Shown: piece by piece, positions 8,128 to 16,116 of the stretch | Numbering within the stretch: position 1 is the first letter of the stretch | Layout of the letters: each line of letters opens with the position of its first letter | Source of the DNA: Halobacillus sp. A1 | Lineage (GTDB): Bacteria > Bacillota > Bacilli > Bacillales > Halobacillaceae | Direction of reading: 5' to 3' | Assembly (NCBI RefSeq): GCF_024189295.1 | Contig: NZ_JAIZEN010000013.1 | Coordinates: 1 to 64,000 of the forward strand | Length of the DNA stretch: 64,000 nucleotides | The notes under the pieces: generated by a model | The model's database searches: none | What the model was told of the DNA's origin: nothing | The model's input: only the letters and a program-made list of their open reading frames with translations | Made by a program: the position numbers and the translations under genes

Positions 8128-8676
8128 ATGAGCAACCATTCTAAGATCTATTATGGAGTGATGGATTCTCCCGTTGGATCATTAACCATTTTGGCAGCAG
8201 ATGAGGGAATATTACGTGTGGATTATGGTCACTACGAATCTCTTATATCATTTTACCAAACGTGGACAAAAAAACATCTAATGAGAAGCTCCTTTGAACA
8301 TCAACCTGACCACCATTATGTTAAACAGGCAGTTCAAGAAATTAAAGAATATTTCGCTAAAGAGCGCACGACTTTTTCACTGCCTCTCCTATGCTATGGC
8401 ACACCTTTCCAAAGAAGTGTATGGAAAACCTTGGTGGATAGCATACCGATAGGGGAAACGAGGTCTTATAAAGAGATCGCGATTGCCCTAAAGGCTTCCC
8501 AATCGGTGAGGGCTGTAGGAGGAGCAATTAATAAGAACCCTTTTTCTATTGTGGTTCCTTGTCATAGAGTGATAGGAACAAATGGAAAACTTGTAGGTTA
8601 TGCAGGTGGATTAGATCGCAAAAGGAAATTGTTAGAACTTGAATCAAGTGAGCATTTAATAGAATCCCATTTATAA
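8128..8676 (+). CDS. ogt: Methylated-DNA--protein-cysteine S-methyltransferase (Ogt)
   Basis: A suicide DNA-repair protein that moves methyl groups from O6-methylguanine or O4-methylthymine to its own cysteine. The active site VVPCHRVIG and the downstream GYAGGLDRKRKLLELE are intact. The helix-turn-helix region GTPFQRSVWKTLVDSIPIGETRSYKEIA precedes it. The 182-residue length is normal for Ogt-type proteins without an Ada domain. The start ATG follows AAGAGGGG, and a TATAAT lies at about 8091-8096. It sits between queG and the amidase gene. Confidence 0.95.
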   Translation: MSNHSKIYYGVMDSPVGSLTILAADEGILRVDYGHYESLISFYQTWTKKHLMRSSFEHQPDHHYVKQAVQEIKEYFAKERTTFSLPLLCYGTPFQRSVWKTLVDSIPIGETRSYKEIAIALKASQSVRAVGGAINKNPFSIVVPCHRVIGTNGKLVGYAGGLDRKRKLLELESSEHLIESHL

Positions 8677-8706
8677 CATTTGAATGATGGTGTTATCGTA
8701 TGGTTT

Positions 8707-8743
8707 GAATCCCCCTTTCATATAGTTGGAGAAAGGGGGATTC
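8707..8743 (+). promoter_or_regulatory. Perfect hairpin covering the ribosome-binding site of the amidase gene
   Basis: Thirteen-base arms GAATCCCCCTTTC (8707-8719) and GAAAGGGGGATTC (8731-8743) are exactly complementary across an 11-base loop. The 3' arm contains the AAGGGGG ribosome-binding site for the ATG at 8747. The structure may end ogt transcripts and would hide the SD on read-through mRNA. Confidence 0.7.
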
Positions 8744-8746
8744 TTT

Positions 8747-9601
8747 ATGGAAACCATAAAGTTATACTGGGATGGAATTTTAACAGGTCTTTATGAACAG
8801 GAAGCGGAGCCCTGGCTTCAGAGGAAAATTCAAGGGTACAAAGATAGAGGACAGAAAGTAGAAAGAGGAACATTCAACATTCTTCCGTATCATCGAGTTA
8901 CATATGAGGAAGTGGAAGAAATTCAATATTTATTAAAGGTCCGCTTCTTTATTAAAGACGGGAAGAAACCTTATGTGGAAGAAGGCATTTATCCTTGCAA
9001 AGCAAAAACTAATGGGAAAACTCTCCAGGAACATTCCGTCAATACGGAGAAGATTCTCCCGAAGGAAAAAGCGTTTCTCAGTCCTTTTATTGAGAAAGAG
9101 TCGGAGGCTAGAGATCCTTTTACGTACGACCGAAGAGAAGCCGTTCGATATGCAGAAAGATGGTGGGACAGCTACAATCCTGCTTACAAACATTTTGAAG
9201 TTGATTGTACGAACTATATTTCTCAATGTCTCCATGCCGGCGGAGGGAGGATGTGGGGGCAGCCCAATCGCAGCAAAGGATGGTGGTATGGATCGGGTAA
9301 TTGGAGCTACAGCTGGTCAGTCGCTCATTCCTTTCGATGGTATTTGAGCGGTGCACGCCAGGGGTTAGTTGCCCATGAAGTATCTGAGGCCAGTGATCTG
9401 TCTGTTGGTGATGTTATTTGCTATGACTTTCAAGGAGATGGACGTTTTGATCATACGACCATTATCGTGAGTAAAGATAGTCACGGAGAGCCTCTCGTCA
9501 ACGCCCACACAACTAACAGCCGTCAACGCTACTGGACCTATACAGATTCTACAGCCTATACTTCTGATATCAAGTACAAGTTTTTTCACATTGGGGGTTG
9601 A
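8747..9601 (+). CDS. Amidase-domain (amidase_6) protein, YhbB-like
   Basis: A 284-residue protein from the ATG at 8747 (SD AAGGGGG). A frame extends seven codons upstream, but its start would lie in the hairpin. The C-terminal half is the amidase_6 domain: the catalytic cysteine is in FEVDCTNYISQCLHAGG and the likely histidine in GRFDHTTIIV, followed by the aromatic-rich HTTNSRQRYWTYTD. The family is related to NlpC/P60-like cysteine peptidases, with a proposed cell-wall or spore role. No signal peptide is visible, so export or localisation is unclear. It lies next to trmL, as yhbB does in B. subtilis. Confidence 0.85.
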   Translation: METIKLYWDGILTGLYEQEAEPWLQRKIQGYKDRGQKVERGTFNILPYHRVTYEEVEEIQYLLKVRFFIKDGKKPYVEEGIYPCKAKTNGKTLQEHSVNTEKILPKEKAFLSPFIEKESEARDPFTYDRREAVRYAERWWDSYNPAYKHFEVDCTNYISQCLHAGGGRMWGQPNRSKGWWYGSGNWSYSWSVAHSFRWYLSGARQGLVAHEVSEASDLSVGDVICYDFQGDGRFDHTTIIVSKDSHGEPLVNAHTTNSRQRYWTYTDSTAYTSDIKYKFFHIGG

Positions 9602-9652
9602 AGGGTGTGGTATAATAATTTAGTTGATGATGTTGAGATTGAGGTGAATAAC

Positions 9653-10129
9653 ATGGCAAATCATATTGTACTTTTTCAACCAGAAATCCCTGCCAACACA
9701 GGAAATATTGCACGTACTTGCTTAGCGACGAATTCACAGCTCCATTTAATTCGTCCGCTTGGGTTTTCCACTGATGATAAAATGCTGCGAAGAGCGGGGC
9801 TCGATTATTGGCATGATGTTACCATCCATTACTATGATTCATTGGAAGAACTTTATGAAAAGAACAAGCACGGGGAATATTATTATATAGAGAACTTTGG
9901 TACGAAATCATATGTGGATTTTGACTTTAGTGATTCAAATAAAGATTGGTTTTTCGTATTTGGCAGGGAAACGGATGGCATTCCTAAACATCTTTTAGAA
10001 GGTCTTGAAGATCGTTGTCTGCGTATCCCGATGACGGATAAAGTCAGATCTTTGAATTTGGCGAATACGGCATCCATTATTTTATTTGATGCGCTTAAGC
10101 AGCAAGGTTTCCCTAATTTAATAAGGTGA
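9653..10129 (+). CDS. trmL: tRNA (cytidine/uridine-2'-O)-methyltransferase TrmL
   Basis: A SPOUT-class methyltransferase that 2'-O-methylates the wobble nucleotide 34 of leucine tRNAs. At 158 residues the motifs run in order: QPEIPANTGNIARTC at the N-terminus, FGRETDGIPKHLLE in the middle, and the knot motif IPMTDKVRSLNLANTASI. The ATG at 9653 follows GAGGTGAATAAC. An upstream in-frame start at 9605 lacks an SD. An extended -10 (TGTGGTATAAT, 9606-9616) suggests a promoter of its own. A long-loop terminator follows. Confidence 0.95.
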   Translation: MANHIVLFQPEIPANTGNIARTCLATNSQLHLIRPLGFSTDDKMLRRAGLDYWHDVTIHYYDSLEELYEKNKHGEYYYIENFGTKSYVDFDFSDSNKDWFFVFGRETDGIPKHLLEGLEDRCLRIPMTDKVRSLNLANTASIILFDALKQQGFPNLIR

Positions 10130-10143
10130 AAGTATTTCCTTAT

Positions 10144-10212
10144 AAAAATCGCTCCTTTTCATTTTTTGTTAAGCTTAGCTGCTTACACTAAATGTACGGG
10201 GCGATTTTTTGT
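10144..10212 (+). terminator. Terminator of trmL
   Basis: The arms AAAAATCGCTCC and GGGGCGATTTTT (one wobble) flank a 42-base loop and run on in T's. Confidence 0.7.
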
Positions 10213-10349
10213 TATCGCATTATGACTTTGATAGTCCCCCATAAGATTTATGAACTGGTTTACGGCCTTAGACTAATTTACGTGTAAGAGACGGGATGAC
10301 ACTTTCAAAGGAGCTTATATGACTATCAACTCTGAAATTTTTCAGGGCA

Positions 10350-10401
10350 GATAAAAATAAAGGCTGTCCTGAAAGTCTAGGAATTAAACTTTTAGGACAG
10401 C
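10350..10401 (-). terminator. Terminator of the minus-strand 31-residue gene
   Basis: Read on the minus strand, GCTGTCCTAAAAGT pairs with ACTTTCAGGACAGC (one wobble) and is followed by CTTTATTTTTAT. It starts 18 bp after the stop codon of the small gene. Confidence 0.75.
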
Positions 10402-10419
10402 AACTATTAGGGTTATGTT

Positions 10420-10515
10420 CTATTTTTTCGGTCGGCCGGCTTTCGTATCATAGCCAGCAGAAAAGATGGATACTAAGTACGTTACACATACGAGAATAAT
10501 TAATGTCAGCTTCAT
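10420..10515 (-). CDS. Small single-span membrane protein (31 residues)
   Basis: A small gene on the minus strand encoding 31 residues. It has a hydrophobic N-terminus (MKLTLIILVCVTYLVSIF) and a short basic tail (GYDTKAGRPKK). Support is good for its size. GGAGGACATGTTAG gives an SD before the ATG at 10515. A sigma-A promoter lies upstream on the same strand (TTCACA, 17-bp spacer, TATAAT at 10564-10569). A terminator lies 18 bp after the stop. The layout is a single transmembrane helix with a cytoplasmic, positively charged C-terminus. I do not recognise the family, so no function is claimed. Confidence 0.65.
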   Translation of the reverse strand: MKLTLIILVCVTYLVSIFSAGYDTKAGRPKK

Positions 10516-10563
10516 CTAACATGTCCTCCTTTAATCTCTCAACAGACAAGCACTTTGATTGTT

Positions 10564-10592
10564 ATTATACCCCATTTATCATTTTCTGTGAA
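10564..10592 (-). promoter_or_regulatory. Sigma-A promoter of the 31-residue gene
   Basis: On the minus strand, TTCACA (10592-10587), a 17-bp spacer and TATAAT (10569-10564) match the vegetative consensus with one -35 mismatch. Confidence 0.6.
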
Positions 10593-10636
10593 TTGTTTAA
10601 AGACATATTAATTGAAAATTCAACTCGTTCGCCCAT

Positions 10637-10664
10637 ACAAAGATTGCTCCTTTTACATATGGTG
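10637..10664 (+). promoter_or_regulatory. Sigma-K-like promoter of the Gly/Tyr-rich gene
   Basis: AC (10637-10638), a 17-bp spacer, then CATATGGTG (10656-10664) fits the mother-cell sigma-K pattern AC-N16/17-CATANNNTA with one mismatch at the last base. Confidence 0.5.
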
Positions 10665-10707
10665 AAATGTAGGTGAATACCCCAATCAGTTACACAGGAG
10701 GGATGAA

Positions 10708-10977
10708 ATGTTACCTGAACCGTATAATTACGATTCATTTTATGGAATGAATGATGAATACCGTAATCCTTATCATGAAGAGGATGAAAGATTCTTTTTC
10801 GGTGGACCTTTTGTCGGAGGTCTGCTCGGAGGTTTTATTGGAAGCGCACTTCCCCCATTGATTTATGGAGGCTTCGGTGGAGGCTATGGAGGAGGGTATG
10901 GCGGTTATTACGGACCACAATATTATGGACCTCCCGGCCGGCCAGGACCGTATCCCCCTTATGGTTATTACTGGTAG
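10708..10977 (+). CDS. Gly/Tyr/Pro-rich small protein, possible spore-coat component
   Basis: An 89-residue protein. The first 30 residues are acidic and aromatic. A short hydrophobic glycine segment follows (FVGGLLGGFIGSALPPLIYGG), then repeats of GGGYGG, and finally a Tyr/Pro tail ending YPPYGYYW. Such low-complexity Gly/Tyr proteins are common in spore coats, and a sigma-K-like promoter lies upstream. The function remains an inference. SD is CAGGAGGGATGAA. It is a single gene, closed by a terminator. Confidence 0.7.
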   Translation: MLPEPYNYDSFYGMNDEYRNPYHEEDERFFFGGPFVGGLLGGFIGSALPPLIYGGFGGGYGGGYGGYYGPQYYGPPGRPGPYPPYGYYW

Positions 10978-10980
10978 AAG

Positions 10981-11009
10981 AAAGACCGTTTAAAAAGCGG
11001 TCTTTTTCT
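10981..11009 (+). terminator. Terminator after the Gly/Tyr-rich gene
   Basis: AAAGACCGTTT and AAAGCGGTCTTT pair around AAA and run into TTTTCT. Confidence 0.8.
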
Positions 11010-11087
11010 ATGTCATAATGTGGTATAATCAACTCAAAAGTTCGACAAGTATTTACATAAACCTATGATAAAGGGAGTGGTACATTG

Positions 11088-11924
11088 ATGAGGAAAATAG
11101 GTTCAGTTATTATAAGCTGCGGTATGGTGCTGTTGTTAGCGGCATGCGGTTCTAGCAAAGCGAGTGAAAAAGAACCTGCAAAATTAACATTAGAAGAGAT
11201 TGAGCTCGAAGAAGAGAAGGAAAATGAAGAACTGGTTCAAAAAGACATTGAGGAAAATATTCCTGAAAATGAAGTAGGAGAAATTTCCCCGCCTGAAAAA
11301 GTAGCGTTAGATGATGAAACTCCTGTAGAGCAGGAGGAGCAAGAAGTTGTGGAGGAAGAAGTGGAGAAAGCTACTCCGCAAGAAGTATCCGAAGTGGAAC
11401 GTACCACCAATGACAGTTCCGAAACGACTGAAACGAATACATATGAAAAAAAGTCCTCCCAGCCATCAGAAGCTGTATCAACTCCGGAAGTGAATGAGCC
11501 TGAGCTGCCGACAAGTCCGAGTAATAATTCATCTGATGATACTCCTTCAAAACATAAGTCTGAAAAACCAGATGAAAAAGAGAAAGTGAACGACGAATCA
11601 TCCAGCAAAGAAGACGTGGAAGAAGAAAAAGACGAAAGTGAAAAAGTCGAAGAAAAAGAAAAAGATGAAGAGAAAGAAAATGAAAATGAAGAAGAAAAAG
11701 AAATAAATGAAGATAAAGACGGAGAGAAAGAGAAAGACGAAGAAAAAGAGGAAAGCGCAACAGAAACTGAAGATTCCAAGGTAGATGAAGAGGAAGAAAT
11801 GGAAGAGGATTCGACAGACGAGAGCGAAGATTCATATGAAGAGAGTTCTGAAAAAGACGATTCAAATGATGCTAGTGAAGAAAATAAAGATGAAGAAGAG
11901 AGTAAAGATGGAGAAGAATCATAA
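11088..11924 (+). CDS. Acidic low-complexity lipoprotein
   Basis: A 278-residue protein from ATG 11088, with SD AAAGGGAGTGG and a TTG one codon earlier. It has a lipoprotein signal: MRKIGSVIISCGMVLLLAAC with lipobox LAAC and the Cys at about residue 20. The rest is one long disordered Glu/Lys/Asp/Ser-rich chain without a fold I recognise. Towards the C-terminus it becomes runs of EEKEKDEEKE. Extremely acidic surface proteins are common in halophilic Bacillaceae. Its composition makes antisense frames stay open, but these are shadows. The role is unknown; it is probably anchored on the outer face of the membrane. Confidence 0.8.
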   Translation: MRKIGSVIISCGMVLLLAACGSSKASEKEPAKLTLEEIELEEEKENEELVQKDIEENIPENEVGEISPPEKVALDDETPVEQEEQEVVEEEVEKATPQEVSEVERTTNDSSETTETNTYEKKSSQPSEAVSTPEVNEPELPTSPSNNSSDDTPSKHKSEKPDEKEKVNDESSSKEDVEEEKDESEKVEEKEKDEEKENENEEEKEINEDKDGEKEKDEEKEESATETEDSKVDEEEEMEEDSTDESEDSYEESSEKDDSNDASEENKDEEESKDGEES

Positions 11925-11957
11925 AAAAAGATCGCCTTTTTACGGCGATCTTTTTTC
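11925..11957. terminator. Bidirectional terminator between the lipoprotein gene and lipA
   Basis: AAAAAAGATCGCC and GGCGATCTTTTTT pair around TTTTTAC, with A's and T's on both sides, so it serves both converging genes. Confidence 0.85.
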
Positions 11958-11961
11958 GTTT

Positions 11962-12906
11962 CTAGAATGTAGTTTTGTTTAACGTTTCTCCTTGAGATTC
12001 ATATCCCTGCATATATTTGATGCGGCGCTGAGCTGAAGTTTCGTTTACTTGTTCATCTGCATGGTAAGAAGATCGCACCATTGGACCTGCTTCACAGTGC
12101 CTGAATCCTTTTTCCATAGCGATTTGTTTCAGTTCTTCAAACTCATCAGGATGATAGTATCTTTCCACGTTCAAATGTTTTTTTGTCGGCTGTAAGTATT
12201 GGCCGATCGTCATGATATCGACGTTATGAGCAAGAAGATCGTCCATAGCCTGGATAATCTCTTCCTTGGTTTCGCCTAGTCCTACCATAATGCTGGACTT
12301 AGTTGGTGTATTCGGACGGATTTCTTTGACGCGTCGAAGTAATTCTAACGAACGATCATACATGGCACGGGCTCTGACTTTTTTCGTTAGACGGCGGACA
12401 GTCTCAATATTGTGGTTGAATATATCAGGTTCACCGCCCATAAGTGTATGAAGGCTTTCATAATCCCCTTTCATATCAGAAGGAAGGATCTCAACCGTAC
12501 ACCCAGGAACCCGGCGGCGGATTGCTTTGACTGTCTCTGCAAACACTGCAGCACCCCCGTCATTCAAGTCATCACGTGCTACGGCTGTTACTACGACGTG
12601 TTTAAGCCCCATGATTTCAACTGATTCCGCTACACGTTCCGGCTCTCCAAGATCAAGCTCGTTTGGCAGCCCCGTTTTCACGGCGCAGAAGCGGCAGCCT
12701 CTCGTACAAGTATCCCCAAGAATCATAAAAGTAGCTGTTTTTCGTTCACTCCAGCATTCGTGGATGTTCGGACAGCGTGCTTCTTCACATACCGTATTGA
12801 GTTTCTTATCACGCATCAGCTTTTTCAAACCGGTATAAGATTTGTTCGTGTTGATTTTAATTTTCAGCCAATCCGGTTTACGTATGTACTCGTCTTTTTT
12901 AGGCAA
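11962..12906 (-). CDS. lipA: Lipoyl synthase LipA
   Basis: A radical-SAM enzyme that inserts two sulfurs into the octanoyl chain bound to lipoyl domains. The auxiliary cluster motif [13 protein letters not shown] and the radical-SAM motif CTRGCRFC are intact, and the C-terminal [16 protein letters not shown] is typical. No ATG is available. TTG at 12906 fits the SD AAAAGGAG (8-base spacing) and aligns with B. subtilis LipA, which starts MAKKDEH; a TTG two codons earlier is too close to the SD. The start lies 17 bp downstream of the lipM stop, so the two genes form an operon in which LipM supplies octanoylated GcvH or E2 substrate. Confidence 0.96.
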   Translation of the reverse strand: MPKKDEYIRKPDWLKIKINTNKSYTGLKKLMRDKKLNTVCEEARCPNIHECWSERKTATFMILGDTCTRGCRFCAVKTGLPNELDLGEPERVAESVEIMGLKHVVVTAVARDDLNDGGAAVFAETVKAIRRRVPGCTVEILPSDMKGDYESLHTLMGGEPDIFNHNIETVRRLTKKVRARAMYDRSLELLRRVKEIRPNTPTKSSIMVGLGETKEEIIQAMDDLLAHNVDIMTIGQYLQPTKKHLNVERYYHPDEFEELKQIAMEKGFRHCEAGPMVRSSYHADEQVNETSAQRRIKYMQGYESQGETLNKTTF

Positions 12907-12923
12907 ATTCAAACACTCCTTTT

Positions 12924-13742
12924 TTAACGTGCATAATTCCAGTCATCCGACCTATATTTTTCTTTAGCAAGCTCCTGGACTTCTTCCCATTGTTCCTTAT
13001 TTAACTCAAAAGGCTCCAATTCAATATCCAGCCCTTTTTCGAACCCTTTTTTGAATGCATCACGAGTCTCTTTGAAGCTGACGGGTGTGTTCAAGATGTC
13101 ATTGATAGACACCGCTTTGTCGCCAAATGCATGGCGCGCTCTTTCTTTCAGTCGTTCATTTTTATAAATGAACATATCAAAAAGTTTCGTTTCATCAACC
13201 TCAATTGGTATCGAGCCGTGTTGTAAAATAACACCCTTTTTTCTAGTTTGAGCGCTTCCAGCAGCTTTCTTGCCATCGACAATGAGTTCATACCACGAAG
13301 GTTCCTCAAAGCAAACCGCTGAGCTCGTAGTATTCAGCTTCTCTTTGGGAATTGCAAAATCCGCGGATATATGAAGTTCCCTGAACCCTTCTAGTAATCC
13401 TTGAGATAAGACAAGGTAGGCATCTTTAACAGAGGCGGGCATTCGGGGATGATCTTCAGATACGATTACACTGTACGTGAGTTCATCATCATGTAGTACA
13501 GCTCGTCCTCCCGTCTGCCTTCTGACTAATTCGAATCCATTTTTTTCAATACCCTCAAGGTCAATCCTGCCTTTTACTTTTTGAAAATATCCAACCGATA
13601 GACCGGCCGGTTTCCATCCATAAAAACGAAGAACAGGAGGGATCAGGCCTTTCCTATGCCAATTCATAAGTTTCTCGTCCATCGCCATATTCAGAGATGG
13701 AGTAAGATGTCCAGAATCAACAAAGTACCAAGTTTCCATCAT
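12924..13742 (-). CDS. lipM: Octanoyltransferase LipM
   Basis: It transfers octanoyl from octanoyl-ACP to the lipoyl domain of GcvH, the first step of lipoate synthesis in Bacillus. The 272-residue biotin/lipoate ligase-like fold shows [16 protein letters not shown] near the N-terminus, [18 protein letters not shown], and the catalytic cysteine segment [35 protein letters not shown] follows. It is far closer to B. subtilis LipM than to LipL or LplJ. A GAAGG SD lies before ATG-ATG. In B. subtilis lipM and lipA are at separate loci; here they are adjacent. Confidence 0.94.
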   Translation of the reverse strand: MMETWYFVDSGHLTPSLNMAMDEKLMNWHRKGLIPPVLRFYGWKPAGLSVGYFQKVKGRIDLEGIEKNGFELVRRQTGGRAVLHDDELTYSVIVSEDHPRMPASVKDAYLVLSQGLLEGFRELHISADFAIPKEKLNTTSSAVCFEEPSWYELIVDGKKAAGSAQTRKKGVILQHGSIPIEVDETKLFDMFIYKNERLKERARHAFGDKAVSINDILNTPVSFKETRDAFKKGFEKGLDIELEPFELNKEQWEEVQELAKEKYRSDDWNYAR

Positions 13743-14138
13743 TTTGACCTTCTTTCTCAGAAAATCCTTTATTCTATTAAAATGTTTAAGATAATTTTAA
13801 CAATGGAGGTTCTTAGTGTCAAAACGGATAAGCCTATTTTTGCGTGAATTTTATAATTATTGCGGAGGTTTGCGGGAAGACGCAAATTGTCATTTTGATA
13901 AAGGGAAAGGAATAGGATTAGATAAAGTGAAATTTTGTTATTTGAGATAGAAAGAGGGACATGTCTGCTTCAGTCTTTGAAGGTCTTAGCCCAATAAATC
14001 GAGCATAGAAAAGAGTGAGGGGGGGCAAAAGGGAGGGAAGTACAAACGGGAAACATAGCTTGTACATCGATGAATGATTCAGCTTTTCGCCGCATAGGAT
14101 ATATTAAATTTGCTAGTTACGACGAGGGAGGTCGTTGA
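13743..14138. other. Divergent intergenic region lipM / prkA
   Basis: About 395 bp between divergent genes. Near 13870-13889 there is a small TTTGCG/CGCAAA hairpin. A sigma-E-like promoter occupies 14072-14101. Nothing else is recognised. Confidence 0.5.
14072..14101 (+). promoter_or_regulatory. Sigma-E-like promoter of prkA
   Basis: GAATGAT (14072-14078), a 14-bp spacer, then CATAGGATA (14093-14101). The -10 fits the CATA-N3-TA mother-cell pattern, and the spacing is right for sigma-E. prkA is a sigma-E gene in B. subtilis. Confidence 0.55.
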
Positions 14139-16034
14139 GTGGATATTATTAAAAGAATACAAGATCATAGAGAGCATGAAGAAGAGTTGAAATGGGAAGG
14201 AACGTTCAGGGATTATTTAGAGTTGTTGAGAGAGAAACCTTTCTTAGCCCAGTCGGCACATTCTCGCGTGTATAATATGATCACTGAAGCAGGGATCGAA
14301 CAAGGGAACGCACATAAAAAATATTCTTTCTTTGAAGAAGATATTTATGGCCTTGACGAAGCAATGGAAAGACTTGTGGAAGAATACTTTCACCCGGCAG
14401 CTCGTCGATTGGATGTAAGGAAGAGGATTCTGTTATTGATGGGTCCTGTAAGTGGAGGTAAATCGACGCTCGTCAACTTGTTGAAACGCGGTTTAGAGAA
14501 ATACTCTTATACTGACAATGGGGCGGTATTTGCCATCAAAGGCTGTCCGATGCACGAAGATCCACTTCATATGATTCCGCATCATCTGCGGGATGAGTTC
14601 AGGGAAGAATATAATGTCCGCATTGAAGGAAGCCTGTCTCCGCTTAATACGATGCGCCTGGAACAGGAGTATGGCGGAAGAATTGAAGATGTTCTAGTCG
14701 AAAGGGTTTTCTTCTCTGAAGACAGACGAACGGGTATCGGAACGTTCAGTCCTTCTGATCCGAAATCACAGGATATTGCTGATTTGACCGGCTCTATCGA
14801 CTTCTCGACAATCGCTCAGTTCGGTTCTGAATCAGATCCCCGTGCTTACCGATTTGATGGAGAACTCAATAAAGCCAATAGAGGAATCATGGAATTCCAA
14901 GAAATTCTTAAATGTGATGAGAAATTCCTATGGCACTTATTGTCGTTGACACAGGAAGGAAACTTCAAGGCCGGGCGTTTTGCTTTAATTTCGGCTGATG
15001 AATTGATCATCGCCCACACGAACGAAGCGGAATACCGCTCGTTCATCTCCAATAAAAAGAATGAGGCGCTGCATTCCCGTATGATCGTTATGCCGATTCC
15101 ATATAATTTGAAAGTGACAGAGGAAGAGAAGATTTATCATAAGATGATACGTGAAAGTGATATCCGCGATGTTCATATTGCACCGCACACCCTTAAAGTG
15201 GCGGCTATGTTCACTATACTCACGAGACTGAAAGAATCGAAGAAAGCTTCTATCGATGTACTGAAAAAAATGTACCTATATGATGGGGAAGAAGTGGAAG
15301 GCTTCAGTGATGTAGATGTAGAGGATCTAAAAAGGGAATTCTCCGATGAGGGAATGAGTGGCATTGATCCACGATATGTCATTAACCGCATTTCATCTAC
15401 GATTATCAAGAAAGAAATGACGTCGATCAACGCTCTAGACGTATTACGATCCTTGAAGGATGGTCTGGATAGCCACGCATCGATATCTAAGGATGATAAA
15501 GAGAAATATCTTGAGTTCATTTCATTGGCGAGGAAGCAATATGATGATTTAGCTAAAAAAGAAGTGCAAAAAGCTTTTGTCTACTCTTATGAAGAATCTG
15601 CGCACACGCTTATGGATAATTATTTAGATAATGTTGAGGCATATTGTAATAAAGCGAAACTTCGTGATCCTCTGACTGGTGAGGAAATGAACCCTGATGA
15701 GCGCCTCATGCGTTCCATTGAAGAGCAAATTGGTGTATCTGAAAATGCGAAGAAGGCTTTCCGAGAAGAAATTTTAATTCGGATTTCAGCTTATGCCAGA
15801 AAAAACAAGAAGTTCGATTACCAGTCCCATGAGCGTTTAAGAGAAGCGATTCAGAAGAAACTGTTTGCAGACCTAAAAGATATTGTTAAGATCACCACCT
15901 CGACGAAAACGCCGGATGAACAGCAGCTTAAGAAAATTAATGAAGTCGTAGCAACTTTGGTGGATGAGCATGGATATAATTCCACCTCCGCTAATGACTT
16001 ACTGAAATATGTAGGAAGTCTACTCAACAGATAA
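14139..16034 (+). CDS. prkA: PrkA AAA+ serine protein kinase / ATPase
   Basis: A 631-residue protein, the same length as B. subtilis PrkA. It has an N-terminal AAA_PrkA domain with Walker A GPVSGGKST at residues 102-110 and a kinase-like C-terminal domain. The N-terminal WEGTFRDYLELLREKP and AQSAHSRVYNMI are diagnostic. PrkA acts in the mother cell during sporulation, and family members have been described as a kinase or an AAA+ protease. Start GTG has GGGAGG upstream. In B. subtilis yhbH follows directly; here yhbH lies 9 kb downstream, beyond ppx-ppk-odhAB. A terminator follows prkA. Confidence 0.95.
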   Translation: MDIIKRIQDHREHEEELKWEGTFRDYLELLREKPFLAQSAHSRVYNMITEAGIEQGNAHKKYSFFEEDIYGLDEAMERLVEEYFHPAARRLDVRKRILLLMGPVSGGKSTLVNLLKRGLEKYSYTDNGAVFAIKGCPMHEDPLHMIPHHLRDEFREEYNVRIEGSLSPLNTMRLEQEYGGRIEDVLVERVFFSEDRRTGIGTFSPSDPKSQDIADLTGSIDFSTIAQFGSESDPRAYRFDGELNKANRGIMEFQEILKCDEKFLWHLLSLTQEGNFKAGRFALISADELIIAHTNEAEYRSFISNKKNEALHSRMIVMPIPYNLKVTEEEKIYHKMIRESDIRDVHIAPHTLKVAAMFTILTRLKESKKASIDVLKKMYLYDGEEVEGFSDVDVEDLKREFSDEGMSGIDPRYVINRISSTIIKKEMTSINALDVLRSLKDGLDSHASISKDDKEKYLEFISLARKQYDDLAKKEVQKAFVYSYEESAHTLMDNYLDNVEAYCNKAKLRDPLTGEEMNPDERLMRSIEEQIGVSENAKKAFREEILIRISAYARKNKKFDYQSHERLREAIQKKLFADLKDIVKITTSTKTPDEQQLKKINEVVATLVDEHGYNSTSANDLLKYVGSLLNR

Positions 16035-16042
16035 AATTTAAG

Positions 16043-16073
16043 AAAGGTCCCAGCCATATGCTGGGACCTTTTT
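16043..16073 (+). terminator. Terminator of prkA
   Basis: AAAGGTCCCAGC and GCTGGGACCTTT pair around CATAT and run into TTTT. Confidence 0.85.
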
Positions 16074-16074
16074 G

Positions 16075-16083
16075 TGATATAAT
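16075..16083 (+). promoter_or_regulatory. Extended -10 promoter of ppx
   Basis: TGATATAAT (16075-16083) is an extended -10 immediately after the prkA terminator. No convincing -35 is seen. Confidence 0.5.
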
Positions 16084-16116
16084 GTGCAGAAATAAAAGGT
16101 AAGGAAGGTGGAACGA

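Noticed and set aside
11237-11865. Two long antisense frames (180 and 164 codons, Ser/Phe- or Leu-rich)
   Set aside because: They are by-products of the GAA/GAG/AAA-rich coding strand of the acidic lipoprotein gene. No SD and no plausible protein composition.
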